Positions 16,380-23,751 of a stretch of DNA of 34,376 nt are shown here, in pieces. The first letter of the stretch is position 1. The number at the start of each line of letters is the position of its first letter. A model generated the notes under the pieces. The model ran no database searches. It was not told where the DNA came from and saw only the letters and a list, made by a program, of their open reading frames with translations. Position numbers and translations under genes: made by a program. Origin of the DNA: Bacteroidota bacterium (GTDB taxonomy: Bacteria > Bacteroidota > Bacteroidia > Flavobacteriales_F > PHOS-HE28); assembly GCA_014584605.1 (NCBI GenBank), contig JACTMO010000020.1, positions 1-34,376 on the forward strand, in the 5' to 3' direction.

Positions 16380-17051
16380 ATGAAGCGCCTACTCCCGCTC
16401 CGCCTGCTCTTCCTGGGCATGCTGCTGCCGGCGATCGCCGCCCACGCCCAGCGCATCGCCTTCGTGGACACCAAGTACATCCTGGGCAAGATGCCCGAAT
16501 ACCAGGGCGCCCAGAGCGAGCTCGACCGCCTGAGCTCCCAATGGCAGAAGGAGATCGACGACCGCTGGGAGACCATCCGCAAGCTGCGCGACGCCTTCAA
16601 CGCCGAGGCCATCCTGCTGACCGACGACATGAAGGCCAGCCGCCGCGAGGACATCGAGAAGAAGGAGCGCGAGGCCCGCGACCTCCAGAAGAAGCGCTTC
16701 GGCCCCGACGGAGACCTCTTCAAGAAGCGCGAAGAGCTCATCCAGCCCATCCAGGACCGCATCTACCAAGCCATCAAGGAGGTCGCCGGGACCACCTACG
16801 TGGCCATCTTCGACATCGGCGGCAAGGGCAACAACGTGCTCTTCGCCAGTGAGAAATACGACAAGAGCGACAGCGTGCTCCGCAAGCTCGGCATCCGCCC
16901 CGACAAGGAGGGCGAGGGTGGCGGCGGCCGGGGCGACGAGGAGGAAAAGCCCGACCAGCGTCCGGAGGACGACGGGGTCAAGCCGCGCGGCGACGACGGG
17001 GCCAGCCCCGACCGCTCCGGTGGCGAGAACACGATCAAACCCCCACGATGA
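16380..17051 (+). CDS. ompH: Skp/OmpH-family periplasmic chaperone with an unusual charged tail
   Basis: 223 residues. A signal peptide (LLPLRLLFLGMLLPAIAAHAQ) precedes RIAFVDTKYILGKMPEY, the usual first strand of OmpH. A long helical, coiled-coil-prone stretch (about 45-135, rich in E/K/R) is followed by the second core part (TTYVAIFDIGGKGNNVLFAS). Skp chaperones bind unfolded outer-membrane proteins as a trimer with helical tentacles. After residue 173 there is a tail of about 50 residues (EGEGGGGRGDEEE onward) of Gly, Asp, Glu, Arg and Pro, which is disordered and not typical of the family. It overlaps the second ompH gene if that gene starts at 17048. Confidence 0.9.
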   Translation: MKRLLPLRLLFLGMLLPAIAAHAQRIAFVDTKYILGKMPEYQGAQSELDRLSSQWQKEIDDRWETIRKLRDAFNAEAILLTDDMKASRREDIEKKEREARDLQKKRFGPDGDLFKKREELIQPIQDRIYQAIKEVAGTTYVAIFDIGGKGNNVLFASEKYDKSDSVLRKLGIRPDKEGEGGGGRGDEEEKPDQRPEDDGVKPRGDDGASPDRSGGENTIKPPR

Positions 17052-17563
17052 CCCACGGAACCATGAAGACCCTGCTGCTGACCCTGGCCCTGGTGGCCTC
17101 CACCGCACCGGCCCTTGCCCAAGCCAAGCTCGGCCACATCGACCGCCAGGCCCTGATGCTCACCCTGCCCGAACGCAAGGACGCCGAGGCCAAGATGCAG
17201 GCCTTCGCCAAGACCCTGGACGACCGCCTGAAGGCCATGGGCGCCGAGTATCAGCAGAAGGTCACCGACGCACAGGCCAAGGAGGCCACCATGACCAACA
17301 CCGAGAAGGAGATGGTCGTGCGCGAGATCGCCGATCTGGAGAAGCGCATCGCTGAAGCCCAGGAGAAGGCCCAGGAGGACCTCGCCAAACAGGAGGAGGA
17401 ACTGTTGCGCCCCATGGTGGAGAAGACCAACCAGGCCATCCGCGATGTGGCCTCCGAGAACGGCTTCACCTACATCTTCGACATCAGCACCGGCCTGGTC
17501 CTTTACCACGAACGCGGCGAGGACATCCTGCCCAAGGTGAAGGCCAAGCTCGGCATCCAGTAG
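17048..17563 (+). CDS. ompH: Second Skp/OmpH-family periplasmic chaperone
   Basis: 171 residues from an ATG that overlaps the previous stop (ATGA). MKTLLLTLALV at 17063 gives a more conventional signal peptide and may be the true start. Cleavage is likely after LAQA. KLGHIDRQALMLTLPERKDAEAKM is the OmpH N-terminal strand and helix, followed by a charged coiled-coil helix to about residue 120 and a return strand (FTYIFDISTGLVLYHERGEDI). Length is normal for the family. Paired ompH genes after bamA are common in Bacteroidota; the two may act on different clients or form mixed trimers (inference). Confidence 0.93.
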   Translation: MTHGTMKTLLLTLALVASTAPALAQAKLGHIDRQALMLTLPERKDAEAKMQAFAKTLDDRLKAMGAEYQQKVTDAQAKEATMTNTEKEMVVREIADLEKRIAEAQEKAQEDLAKQEEELLRPMVEKTNQAIRDVASENGFTYIFDISTGLVLYHERGEDILPKVKAKLGIQ

Positions 17564-17577
17564 ACCGGGAGCGAGCC

Positions 17578-18426
17578 GTGCGGGATGTGCCGCCCACCGC
17601 GCTCTCCGGACCTCGTGCCGGCCCCATCGGTGTCTTCGACAGCGGTCTCGGTGGCCTCACGGTGGCCCGGGCCATACGCGAGGCGCTGCCTGCGGAACAG
17701 CTGATCTATGTGGGCGACCAGGCCCACGTGCCCTATGGCGACCGTGCCGATGCGGAGATCCTGTCCTTCAGCGAGGGCATCGCGAACTGGCTGTTGGGCC
17801 GCGGTGCCAAGGCTTTGGTGATCGCCTGCAACACGGCCAGCGCCGCCGCGCTGAAACCCCTGCGCGAAAGCCTGCCTCATGTGCCCATCGTAGGCATGGA
17901 ACCGGCCGTGAAGCCGGCCGTGGAGCACACCCGCACCGGGGTGGTCGGCGTGATCGCCACGGTGGCCACCATGCAGGGCGCGGTGTTCGCCAGCATCGTG
18001 GAGCGCTTCGCCCAAGGGGTGGAGGTGCTCCAGCAGGCCTGTCCCGGGCTGGTGCGCCAGATCGAGGCCCGCGATCTCGATGGGCCGCGTACCGAGGCCA
18101 TGCTCCGCGGATGGCTGGAACCCATGGTGGCCCGCGGCATCGATGCGCTGGTGCTGGGATGCACCCATTATCCGCTGGTGCGCCCCCTGATCGAACGCAT
18201 CGTGGGGCCGGGGGTGCGCGTGATCGATCCCGCTCCGGCCATCGCACGCCGCCTGGCCCAGGTGCTGGGCGAAAAGGACCTTGCGGCCCACGCGGGGACG
18301 GGAGGCATCGACGTGTACACCAGCGGCGATGCCGATGCCTTGCGGGCCATGCTCCGCAGCCTCGGCATGGGACCCTGGCCCGTGCATGCGCTCCGTTGGG
18401 AGGCGGGCCGCCTCAGCCCTCGGTGA
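17578..18426 (+). CDS. murI: Glutamate racemase
   Basis: 282 residues from a GTG 14 nt after the second ompH gene. It converts L- to D-glutamate for peptidoglycan. Motifs are PIGVFDSGLGGLTV, VGDQAHVPYGDR, the first catalytic Cys in VIACNTASAAA (about 84), and the second in VLGCTHYPLV, followed by DPAPAIARRL. Length is normal. The last 14 bp overlap the 3' end of the convergent gamma-carbonic anhydrase-like gene. Confidence 0.96.
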   Translation: MRDVPPTALSGPRAGPIGVFDSGLGGLTVARAIREALPAEQLIYVGDQAHVPYGDRADAEILSFSEGIANWLLGRGAKALVIACNTASAAALKPLRESLPHVPIVGMEPAVKPAVEHTRTGVVGVIATVATMQGAVFASIVERFAQGVEVLQQACPGLVRQIEARDLDGPRTEAMLRGWLEPMVARGIDALVLGCTHYPLVRPLIERIVGPGVRVIDPAPAIARRLAQVLGEKDLAAHAGTGGIDVYTSGDADALRAMLRSLGMGPWPVHALRWEAGRLSPR

Positions 18427-18931
18427 ACCAGCCGGCGTACATCAGGTAGTTGCGCGCGATCCGTTCGATCTCGCCCGCCGAGAGCTCGGCGCTCACCGGA
18501 CCGATGCGGCGCGCCGGGACCCCGGCCATCAGGCTGCCCGGCTCCACCACGGTGCCCTGCGTCACCACCGCACCTGCGGCGATCACGCTGCCGGTGCCGA
18601 CCACCGCATGGTCCATCACGATGGCGCCCATGCCCACCAGCACCTTGTCCTGCACCGTGCAGCCATGGACGATGGCCCGATGGCCGATGCTCACATCGTC
18701 GCCGATGGTCAGGGCGGCCCGCTCGTAGGTGCAATGCAGCACCGCCCCGTCCTGGATGTTCACCCGGTGGCCGATCCGGACCGCGTTCACATCGCCTCGG
18801 ACCACCGCGTGGAACCACAGGCTGCAGCGGTCGCCCATCGCCACATCGCCCACCACCACGGCGTTCTCGGCCAGGAAGCAGCCGACCCCGAAACGGGGTG
18901 TGAAGGCCCGTACGGTCTTGATGAGCGCCAT
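18413..18931 (-). CDS. Gamma-carbonic anhydrase-like hexapeptide-repeat protein
   Basis: 172 residues from MALIKTVRAF, the usual start; an upstream in-frame extension would run into the HMA gene. It is a left-handed beta-helix made of hexapeptide repeats (ENAVVVGDVAMGDRCSLWF onward). The gamma-CA signature RGDVNAVRIGHRVNIQDG is present, and candidate zinc ligands are His66 in VLHCTYE and His84 and His89 in IGHRAIVHG. The His84-His89 spacing matches that of the archaeal enzyme Cam. Activity is not proved by this; many YrdA/PaaY-like relatives have weak or no activity. It is last in the putative metal operon, 2 nt after the HMA gene. Confidence 0.9.
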   Translation of the reverse strand: MALIKTVRAFTPRFGVGCFLAENAVVVGDVAMGDRCSLWFHAVVRGDVNAVRIGHRVNIQDGAVLHCTYERAALTIGDDVSIGHRAIVHGCTVQDKVLVGMGAIVMDHAVVGTGSVIAAGAVVTQGTVVEPGSLMAGVPARRIGPVSAELSAGEIERIARNYLMYAGWFTEG

Positions 18932-18933
18932 GA

Positions 18934-19296
18934 TCAGGGCTTGTGCTCGGCCGGAGGCAACTGGCCGCAGCCTTCCTTCTGGCAGCACTCCGGCAGCTTG
19001 GCGAAGGCCTTGGGGTCGGCCGGGATGCCGTCGGCGCTGTAGCCCAGCTTCACCAGGGCCGCGCGCAACCGGTCCGGGTCGTTCTTGGCCGGGTTGTACG
19101 TGATGTGCACCGTGGAGGTGGCCAGGTCCACGTCCACCTTGCGCACGCCCTTCTCATAGATCAGGTTCTCCTCGATGGTGCGTTCGCACATGTCGCACAC
19201 CGTGCTGGAAACGATGGCGAGCTGGCTATCCTTGCCTTTCTGCGCGAAGGTCGGCGCGGCCCACAGGGCGAACAGGAGGATGATGGTGGTTCTCAT
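18934..19296 (-). CDS. Exported heavy-metal-associated (HMA) domain protein
   Basis: 120 residues. The signal peptide MRTTIILLFALWAAPTFAQ sends it to the periplasm. The HMA fold (about 25-90) carries a CDMC metal-binding motif (Cys34, Cys37) and the VRKVDVDLATSTVHITYNP strand-turn-strand. A second cysteine cluster PECCQKEGC (Cys104, 105, 110) lies near the C-terminus, outside the HMA fold. It resembles a periplasmic copper- or other soft-metal chaperone. The ATG overlaps the TonB receptor stop (ATGA), so the two are translationally coupled. Confidence 0.9.
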   Translation of the reverse strand: MRTTIILLFALWAAPTFAQKGKDSQLAIVSSTVCDMCERTIEENLIYEKGVRKVDVDLATSTVHITYNPAKNDPDRLRAALVKLGYSADGIPADPKAFAKLPECCQKEGCGQLPPAEHKP

Positions 19297-21527
19297 GGTG
19301 TGTGCGGTTTGGGTTGAAGGGTGAAGCGGAGCCCGCCATAGGCCATGGCGCCCACGGTGGGGCCCCAGATGAGCGAGGCGTCAAAATACGGGCCAAGGGG
19401 GTCTTCCGGTGCGATGATCTGCCTTTCCTGGCCCGCGTTGGTGAGGTTCTCGCCTCCGAGATAGAACTCCCAGGCACGCCACACGAAGGTGACCTGGGCG
19501 TGCAGCGTGGCATAGGCAGGTGAGCGGTGCGGGAACCGGTATGCCTCGGGGTTGGCGTCGGTGGTGGGGATGCGTGCGGTGCCGAAGAGATTGAGGCTCG
19601 CATCCGCGCGCCAGCGTTCGTTCGGGCTGGTGAACGCCAGGTCCACCAGGCCGCGGTGCGCCGGGGTGAAGGGTCGTTCGCGCAGGACGCCGTCGTAGGT
19701 GGTGGCCACTTGGTACCACCGGTAGCTCAACTTGAGGTCCAGCGTGCGCACCAGTTCCACCTGCACATCGGCCAGCACGCTCGTGGCGTAGCTCGGCCCG
19801 TCCAGCATGTAGAGCACGAGCTGGTCCGGCGAGCGGTCCAGGTCGGTCACCAGCTGGTCGGTGAAGCGCGTGTGGAAGGCGTCCAGGCCCACGGCCCATT
19901 TGCGCGCCAGCCACCTGAACTTGTGCAGACCGCCGCCGCCCACGGTCCAGGCACGCTCCAGGCCGGGCTCCCCCTCCACCACCAGGCGCCGCGAGCTCGC
20001 CAGCGCACCGGCGTTCTCCACCAGCGGGTTGGTGCTGCGGAAACCGTGGCCTGCACTGGCCCGCAGCACGGTGAGCGGTCCCAGGTCCCATTTCACGTGC
20101 AGCCGCGGGCTCACCACCGTGCCGTACCAGCTGTTGTGGTCGGCGCGCAGTCCGGCCACCACCGACGCGTCGCCCGAGGCCAGCGTGTACTCGGTGAACA
20201 GTCCGGGCATCACCTCGTTGCGGGCGAAGCTGCTGTCCATGAAGGTCTCCTCGTAGTCGTCCACCTGCAGACTGATCCCCGCCTTCAGCTGATCCTTGCC
20301 CCCGCGGGCGAGCTGCTGGTAGATGCCGCTCACGTACCCGCTGAGCTGTGCCCCATCGTGCTGCCGCATCCCGAACCGGGCGCTGAGGTCGTGCCGCCGC
20401 AGTGCCGTGACGAAGCCCACGCTCCGCGTGCCGTCGTTGCGGAAGACGAAGCCGTGCTTGGCCAGCAGGTCGGTCATCGAATTGCGGATGTCCACTTCAT
20501 ACGGCACGTTCGGCCCCCCCATGCCCTCGAGGTGCCGGAAGGTGCTGCCCCCCTCGCGGAGGTCCTCCACATGGCGCAAGGCCACCTGCGTGGTGCGCCC
20601 GTCGCGCGCGTACATGAAGCGGTCCATCACGTTGATGCGCCGACTGAGCGGCATGTCCAGAAAGCCGTCCCGGTTCTGGTCCATCTCGTTGCCGAACCAG
20701 TTGCCGTGCAGCAACAGGAGGTTGGCACCGTGCTCGCCCAGCCGCTGGCGGGTGTGGACGTTGAGCTCCGCCCGGCCCTGGCTGTTGCCGTACAGGTTGA
20801 CGAACAAGGGCGGTTCGTTCAGCGGGTTCAGCAGGCACAGGTCGATCTGGCCCGTGATGGCATTGGGCCCGTTCACCGCCGTGCCTGCACCCTTGCTGAG
20901 GTTGATCTCATTGATCCACGTGCCGGGGATCAAGGTGAGGCCCGAGCTCGAGCTCAGGCCCCGCACAAATGGCAGGTTCTCCACGCTGAGCTGGGCGTAC
21001 TTGCCGTCCAGGCCCATCATGCGCAGCACCTTGGTGCCGCTGACGGCATCGCTGAAGCTGACGTCCACGGTGGCGTTGGTCTCGAAGCTCTCGCTGAGGT
21101 CGCAGCAGGCCGCGCGCTTCAGCTCCTTGATCCCGAGCTGCTCCTGGCTCAGGATGGAGCGCGTGCTGAGCATGGTGCCCTGGGTGCGCGCCACCACGTT
21201 CACCTCCTTCAACTGGCCCACGGGGCGCAGGGTGACCTCCGTTGCGCCTTCGGGGGCTGCGGCCATCGCGATGCTGTCGGTGATGAAGCCCACCATCCGC
21301 GTGATGAGCGTGGCGGGCCAGCCGCCCGGCATCGGCAGGGTGAAGCGGCCGGCGGTGTCGGTGGTGGTGGCCGTCACGGTGCCGGCCCAGCCCACCGTGG
21401 CGTAGGGAAGCAGGGAGCCGTCGGCTGCGGACCGCACGGTGCCGTCGAGGCGGAGGTCCTGCGCCGTGGCCGTTCCGGACCACAGCAGCGCAAGGACAAG
21501 GATCTTTCTGTTCAGTGCTCTTTTCAT
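19293..21527 (-). CDS. TonB-dependent receptor of the metal-associated type
   Basis: 744 residues. The signal peptide KILVLALLWSGTATAQ is followed by a carboxypeptidase-regulatory-like N-terminal domain (about 25-105; LDGTVRSAADGSLLPYATV). The plug (about 110-250) contains IKELKRAACCDLSESFETN, a sequence I associate with Bacteroidota receptors adjacent to HMA genes, followed by GLSSSSGLTLIPGTWI and the plug pattern GAGTAVNGPNAITGQIDL. A long beta-barrel follows. The double Cys in the plug is notable beside the cysteine-rich neighbours. It lies 72 nt after the HYC_CC_PP-like gene and overlaps the HMA gene by 4 nt. Likely imports a metal complex (inference from context). Confidence 0.9.
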   Translation of the reverse strand: MKRALNRKILVLALLWSGTATAQDLRLDGTVRSAADGSLLPYATVGWAGTVTATTTDTAGRFTLPMPGGWPATLITRMVGFITDSIAMAAAPEGATEVTLRPVGQLKEVNVVARTQGTMLSTRSILSQEQLGIKELKRAACCDLSESFETNATVDVSFSDAVSGTKVLRMMGLDGKYAQLSVENLPFVRGLSSSSGLTLIPGTWINEINLSKGAGTAVNGPNAITGQIDLCLLNPLNEPPLFVNLYGNSQGRAELNVHTRQRLGEHGANLLLLHGNWFGNEMDQNRDGFLDMPLSRRINVMDRFMYARDGRTTQVALRHVEDLREGGSTFRHLEGMGGPNVPYEVDIRNSMTDLLAKHGFVFRNDGTRSVGFVTALRRHDLSARFGMRQHDGAQLSGYVSGIYQQLARGGKDQLKAGISLQVDDYEETFMDSSFARNEVMPGLFTEYTLASGDASVVAGLRADHNSWYGTVVSPRLHVKWDLGPLTVLRASAGHGFRSTNPLVENAGALASSRRLVVEGEPGLERAWTVGGGGLHKFRWLARKWAVGLDAFHTRFTDQLVTDLDRSPDQLVLYMLDGPSYATSVLADVQVELVRTLDLKLSYRWYQVATTYDGVLRERPFTPAHRGLVDLAFTSPNERWRADASLNLFGTARIPTTDANPEAYRFPHRSPAYATLHAQVTFVWRAWEFYLGGENLTNAGQERQIIAPEDPLGPYFDASLIWGPTVGAMAYGGLRFTLQPKPHTP

Positions 21528-21562
21528 GTTGGATCGATCTGTACGGACACAAGGGGAACCCC

Positions 21563-21581
21563 GCGCGGCCGGTGGCCGCGC
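21563..21581. other. 8-bp perfect hairpin between the HYC_CC_PP-like gene and the TonB receptor gene
   Basis: GCGCGGCC (21563-21570) and GGCCGCGC (21574-21581) are perfectly complementary with a 3-nt loop. It lies in the 72-nt gap inside the minus-strand operon. It could be a processing or attenuation site; there is no T-tract to make it a clear terminator. Confidence 0.4.
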
Positions 21582-21599
21582 ACCTCCTGCACCCGACGA

Positions 21600-21998
21600 T
21601 CAGATCCGAAGCACCTGGAGCCGTGCCAGGCGTTGCTGCACCGGCAAGGGCGGTGGGCCCGCACCCGGCGCGTAGGCCGCCGTCCGTTCCATGACGGTCA
21701 GTACCAGCGGGGGCACCGGCAGGGCGCCATCATCGGCCGCGGCCAGCACCAAGGCCGCCACGGGCACATAGGCATCGCCGGCGGCCTGTGCCGACGTGGT
21801 CACGCAGCATTGGGCCTTCACCGTGGCACCATCGGCATCCTCCTGTTCCGGGCAGCAATCGCCCGTGTCGCCGACCATCAGCCGACTGTGCCCGCCCTCC
21901 AGGCAGGTCATGCGCGAAAGCACGGGCACCGAGGTGGCCAGCACCAGCAGTACCGCCAGTGCGGCGTGCATCCATCGCGTACGGCGCAGGGCCTTCAT
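21600..21998 (-). CDS. Small exported cysteine-rich protein, HYC_CC_PP-like
   Basis: 132 residues from MKALRRTRW; the upstream in-frame ATG lies before the promoter. The hydrophobic segment HAALAVLLVLATSVPVLS is a signal peptide or anchor. After it come TCLEGGHSRL, GDCCPEQ and AQCCVTTS, and the C-terminus runs GPPPLPVQQRLARLQVLRI. The order Cys, CC, CC, PP matches the Bacteroidota family named HYC_CC_PP, although the first motif here is MTC rather than HYC. Family members tend to sit beside TonB receptor and HMA genes. The conserved cysteines suggest metal binding. A perfect -7 element starts 14 nt before the ATG. Confidence 0.75.
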   Translation of the reverse strand: MKALRRTRWMHAALAVLLVLATSVPVLSRMTCLEGGHSRLMVGDTGDCCPEQEDADGATVKAQCCVTTSAQAAGDAYVPVAALVLAAADDGALPVPPLVLTVMERTAAYAPGAGPPPLPVQQRLARLQVLRI

Positions 21999-22004
21999 CG
22001 CGGG

Positions 22005-22012
22005 CAAAGGTA
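22005..22012 (-). promoter_or_regulatory. -7 promoter element for the metal operon
   Basis: TACCTTTG on the minus strand matches the Bacteroidota consensus exactly and stands 6 nt before the ATG at 21998. The predicted transcript would start at or within a few bases of the start codon. Confidence 0.65.
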
Positions 22013-22083
22013 GTGGACCGGTCCCGGGCGGGGCGACCTGTCCGCCTGCCTTCTTGTGATCCCAAGGCACCTGATGGGCAGGC

Positions 22084-22091
22084 TACCTTTG
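22084..22091 (+). promoter_or_regulatory. -7 promoter element for the Nfu gene
   Basis: TACCTTTG matches the consensus exactly and stands 6 nt before the ATG at 22098. It excludes the in-frame ATG at 22056 and predicts a leaderless mRNA. Confidence 0.65.
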
Positions 22092-22097
22092 CATCCC

Positions 22098-22712
22098 ATG
22101 CCACCACCCGCGAACCGACCGCCCGCCTCGGTGTACGCCGAGATGAACCCCAACCCGGCCACCATGCGCTTCGTGTGCAGCGTGCCTTTGCTGCCCGAGG
22201 GTCAGGTGCTGGAGTTCCTCGCTCCCGAACAGGCCCAGGGGGTGTCGCCCCTGGCCGAAAAGGTGTTCAACCTGCCCATGACCACGGCGGTGCTCATCGG
22301 CGGCAACTTCGTCACCGTCACCAAGAACGATATCGTGAGCTGGGACATGGTGCATCTGGAGCTGCGCGAGTTCATCCAGGAGCACCTGCGCACCGACGGC
22401 CGCGTGCTGTATGCCGATGCACAGGCGCTGGAACGGACCGTGGCCAACGACCGGAGCATGGGCCATGCGGAACCCGCCGGCCAGGAGGAGGAGCGCATCA
22501 TCGCCGTGCTGGACGAATATGTACGGCCGGCCGTGGAGGGCGACGGGGGCCACATCGCCTTCCGTTCGTTCCGCGATGGGGTGGTCACCGTGACCTTGCG
22601 CGGCTCGTGCAGCGGCTGCCCCAGCAGCCTGGTGACGCTCAAGGGCGGTGTGGAGAACCTGCTGAAGCAGATGGTTCCCGGTGTGCGTGAGGTGGTCGCC
22701 GAGGCGCTCTGA
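22098..22712 (+). CDS. Nfu/NifU-type Fe-S cluster scaffold protein
   Basis: 204 residues. The N-terminal Nfu_N domain (about 8-95; VYAEMNPNPATMRFVC, LAEKVFNLPMTTAVLIGGNFVTVTK) and C-terminal NifU-like domain (about 125-204) are both present. The latter has EYVRPAVEGDGGHIAF and the CxxC motif (Cys171, Cys174 in GSCSGCPSS), which binds a transient 4Fe-4S cluster for delivery to apoproteins in the cytoplasm. This two-domain form is standard in Bacteroidota. It diverges from the metal operon and converges on the LuxE-like gene with 3 nt between stops. Confidence 0.95.
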   Translation: MPPPANRPPASVYAEMNPNPATMRFVCSVPLLPEGQVLEFLAPEQAQGVSPLAEKVFNLPMTTAVLIGGNFVTVTKNDIVSWDMVHLELREFIQEHLRTDGRVLYADAQALERTVANDRSMGHAEPAGQEEERIIAVLDEYVRPAVEGDGGHIAFRSFRDGVVTVTLRGSCSGCPSSLVTLKGGVENLLKQMVPGVREVVAEAL

Positions 22713-22715
22713 TCC

Positions 22716-23717
22716 TCAGGGAGCGATCAGCAGGTTGCATCCGCGGACATCGCTGTGGTCGAAACGGCCGAGCACCTCGAAGCTGCCGTCCGCATGGGTG
22801 CGCCCCAGGTCCTGCGTGCCGATGAACGGGCAGCTCGCGATGTTGCACAGGTCGATGAGGTCGATGCCTCCCGTGCGGCCATGGACCTGGGCGCTGCGCG
22901 GGTCGTTCACCTCGCGGATGCGCACGGCCATCCAGGGCGGGCAGCGGTAACGGCCTTCGCCGTCGCTCCACGCCTGGCTCATCAGCTCGGTCATGCCGTA
23001 TTCACCGCCCACGCGCAGCACGCCGAAGGCGTTCCGCAGGCGCCCGTGCAGGTCCTCGCGCAGCAGTTCAGGCCGCCGCCCCTTCATGCCTCCGGTCTCC
23101 GCGATGTGTACATGCCGCAACGGCATGGGGTGCTGCTCGGCCAGGTCCAGCAGGGCGAAGGGCACGCCCAGCAGCAGGGTCCGCCGGCCTTCGTCCTCCG
23201 AACGCCGCAGCAGGTCGGCCACCTGGTCGTACCGGTCCCGGAAGAGGCCGCCCAGGGGATCGGCGGACTCCTCCACCAGCCGGTGCGCCATGTGGACCAG
23301 CGAGCTGTCCGGCCGGTCCAGGTAGGCCGGTAACAGGGCGATGATGCGCCAGGCCCGCGGGTCGCCCAGGAACCGCCGGAAGGCGGTCAGGAACGAACGT
23401 TCGTAGAGCGCAGGCCAGGGCACATGGTGGCGCGCCGTGATGTCCGCAGTGGTGCCGCTGCTGGCAAAGGTCAGGGCCGGTGCAAGGCCCTCCAGCAACA
23501 CGCGGTGGTCGCGGAACACCTGGATGGGCAGGAACGGAATGGCCTCCGCCGACGCCACTTCTTCCGGTGCGATGCGCAACCCCTTGAGGAATGCGCGGTA
23601 TACGGGGTTGTGCGCGGCATGCAGATGAAATAGATCGAGCGCCAGTGCGTTGAAGGCCTCGGGACCATCCACGGCGAAAGGCCGGTCCCACCAGGCCCGC
23701 CATCTTTCAGGGACCAT
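22716..23717 (-). CDS. LuxE-like acyl-protein synthetase / PaaK-type adenylating enzyme
   Basis: 333 residues from MVPERWRAW. No signal peptide is seen. The motif SSGTTADITARHHVP corresponds to the phosphate-binding SSGTTG loop of LuxE and adenylate-forming enzymes. HIAETGGMKGRRPELLREDL and EYGMTELMSQAW match later conserved blocks. LuxE activates fatty acids as acyl-AMP and transfers them to a protein thiol; in bacteria without luciferase its role is usually unknown. The acyl-CoA reductase LuxC is not in the window. It diverges from the lipoprotein gene at 23752. The ATG is inferred from where similarity begins; no clear -7 element is visible. Confidence 0.85.
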   Translation of the reverse strand: MVPERWRAWWDRPFAVDGPEAFNALALDLFHLHAAHNPVYRAFLKGLRIAPEEVASAEAIPFLPIQVFRDHRVLLEGLAPALTFASSGTTADITARHHVPWPALYERSFLTAFRRFLGDPRAWRIIALLPAYLDRPDSSLVHMAHRLVEESADPLGGLFRDRYDQVADLLRRSEDEGRRTLLLGVPFALLDLAEQHPMPLRHVHIAETGGMKGRRPELLREDLHGRLRNAFGVLRVGGEYGMTELMSQAWSDGEGRYRCPPWMAVRIREVNDPRSAQVHGRTGGIDLIDLCNIASCPFIGTQDLGRTHADGSFEVLGRFDHSDVRGCNLLIAP

Positions 23718-23738
23718 GGTGGCCGGCGCCGGGTGCCG

Positions 23739-23746
23739 TAGTTTTG
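23739..23746 (+). promoter_or_regulatory. -7 promoter element for the lipoprotein gene
   Basis: TAGTTTTG, an exact match to TAnnTTTG, 5 nt before the ATG at 23752. Predicts a leaderless transcript. Confidence 0.6.
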
Positions 23747-23751
23747 GAGCG

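Noticed and set aside
19527-22013. A plus-strand open frame opposite the metal operon
   Set aside because: It runs across two genes and their intergenic gap with no domain, as expected of an antisense frame in high-GC DNA.
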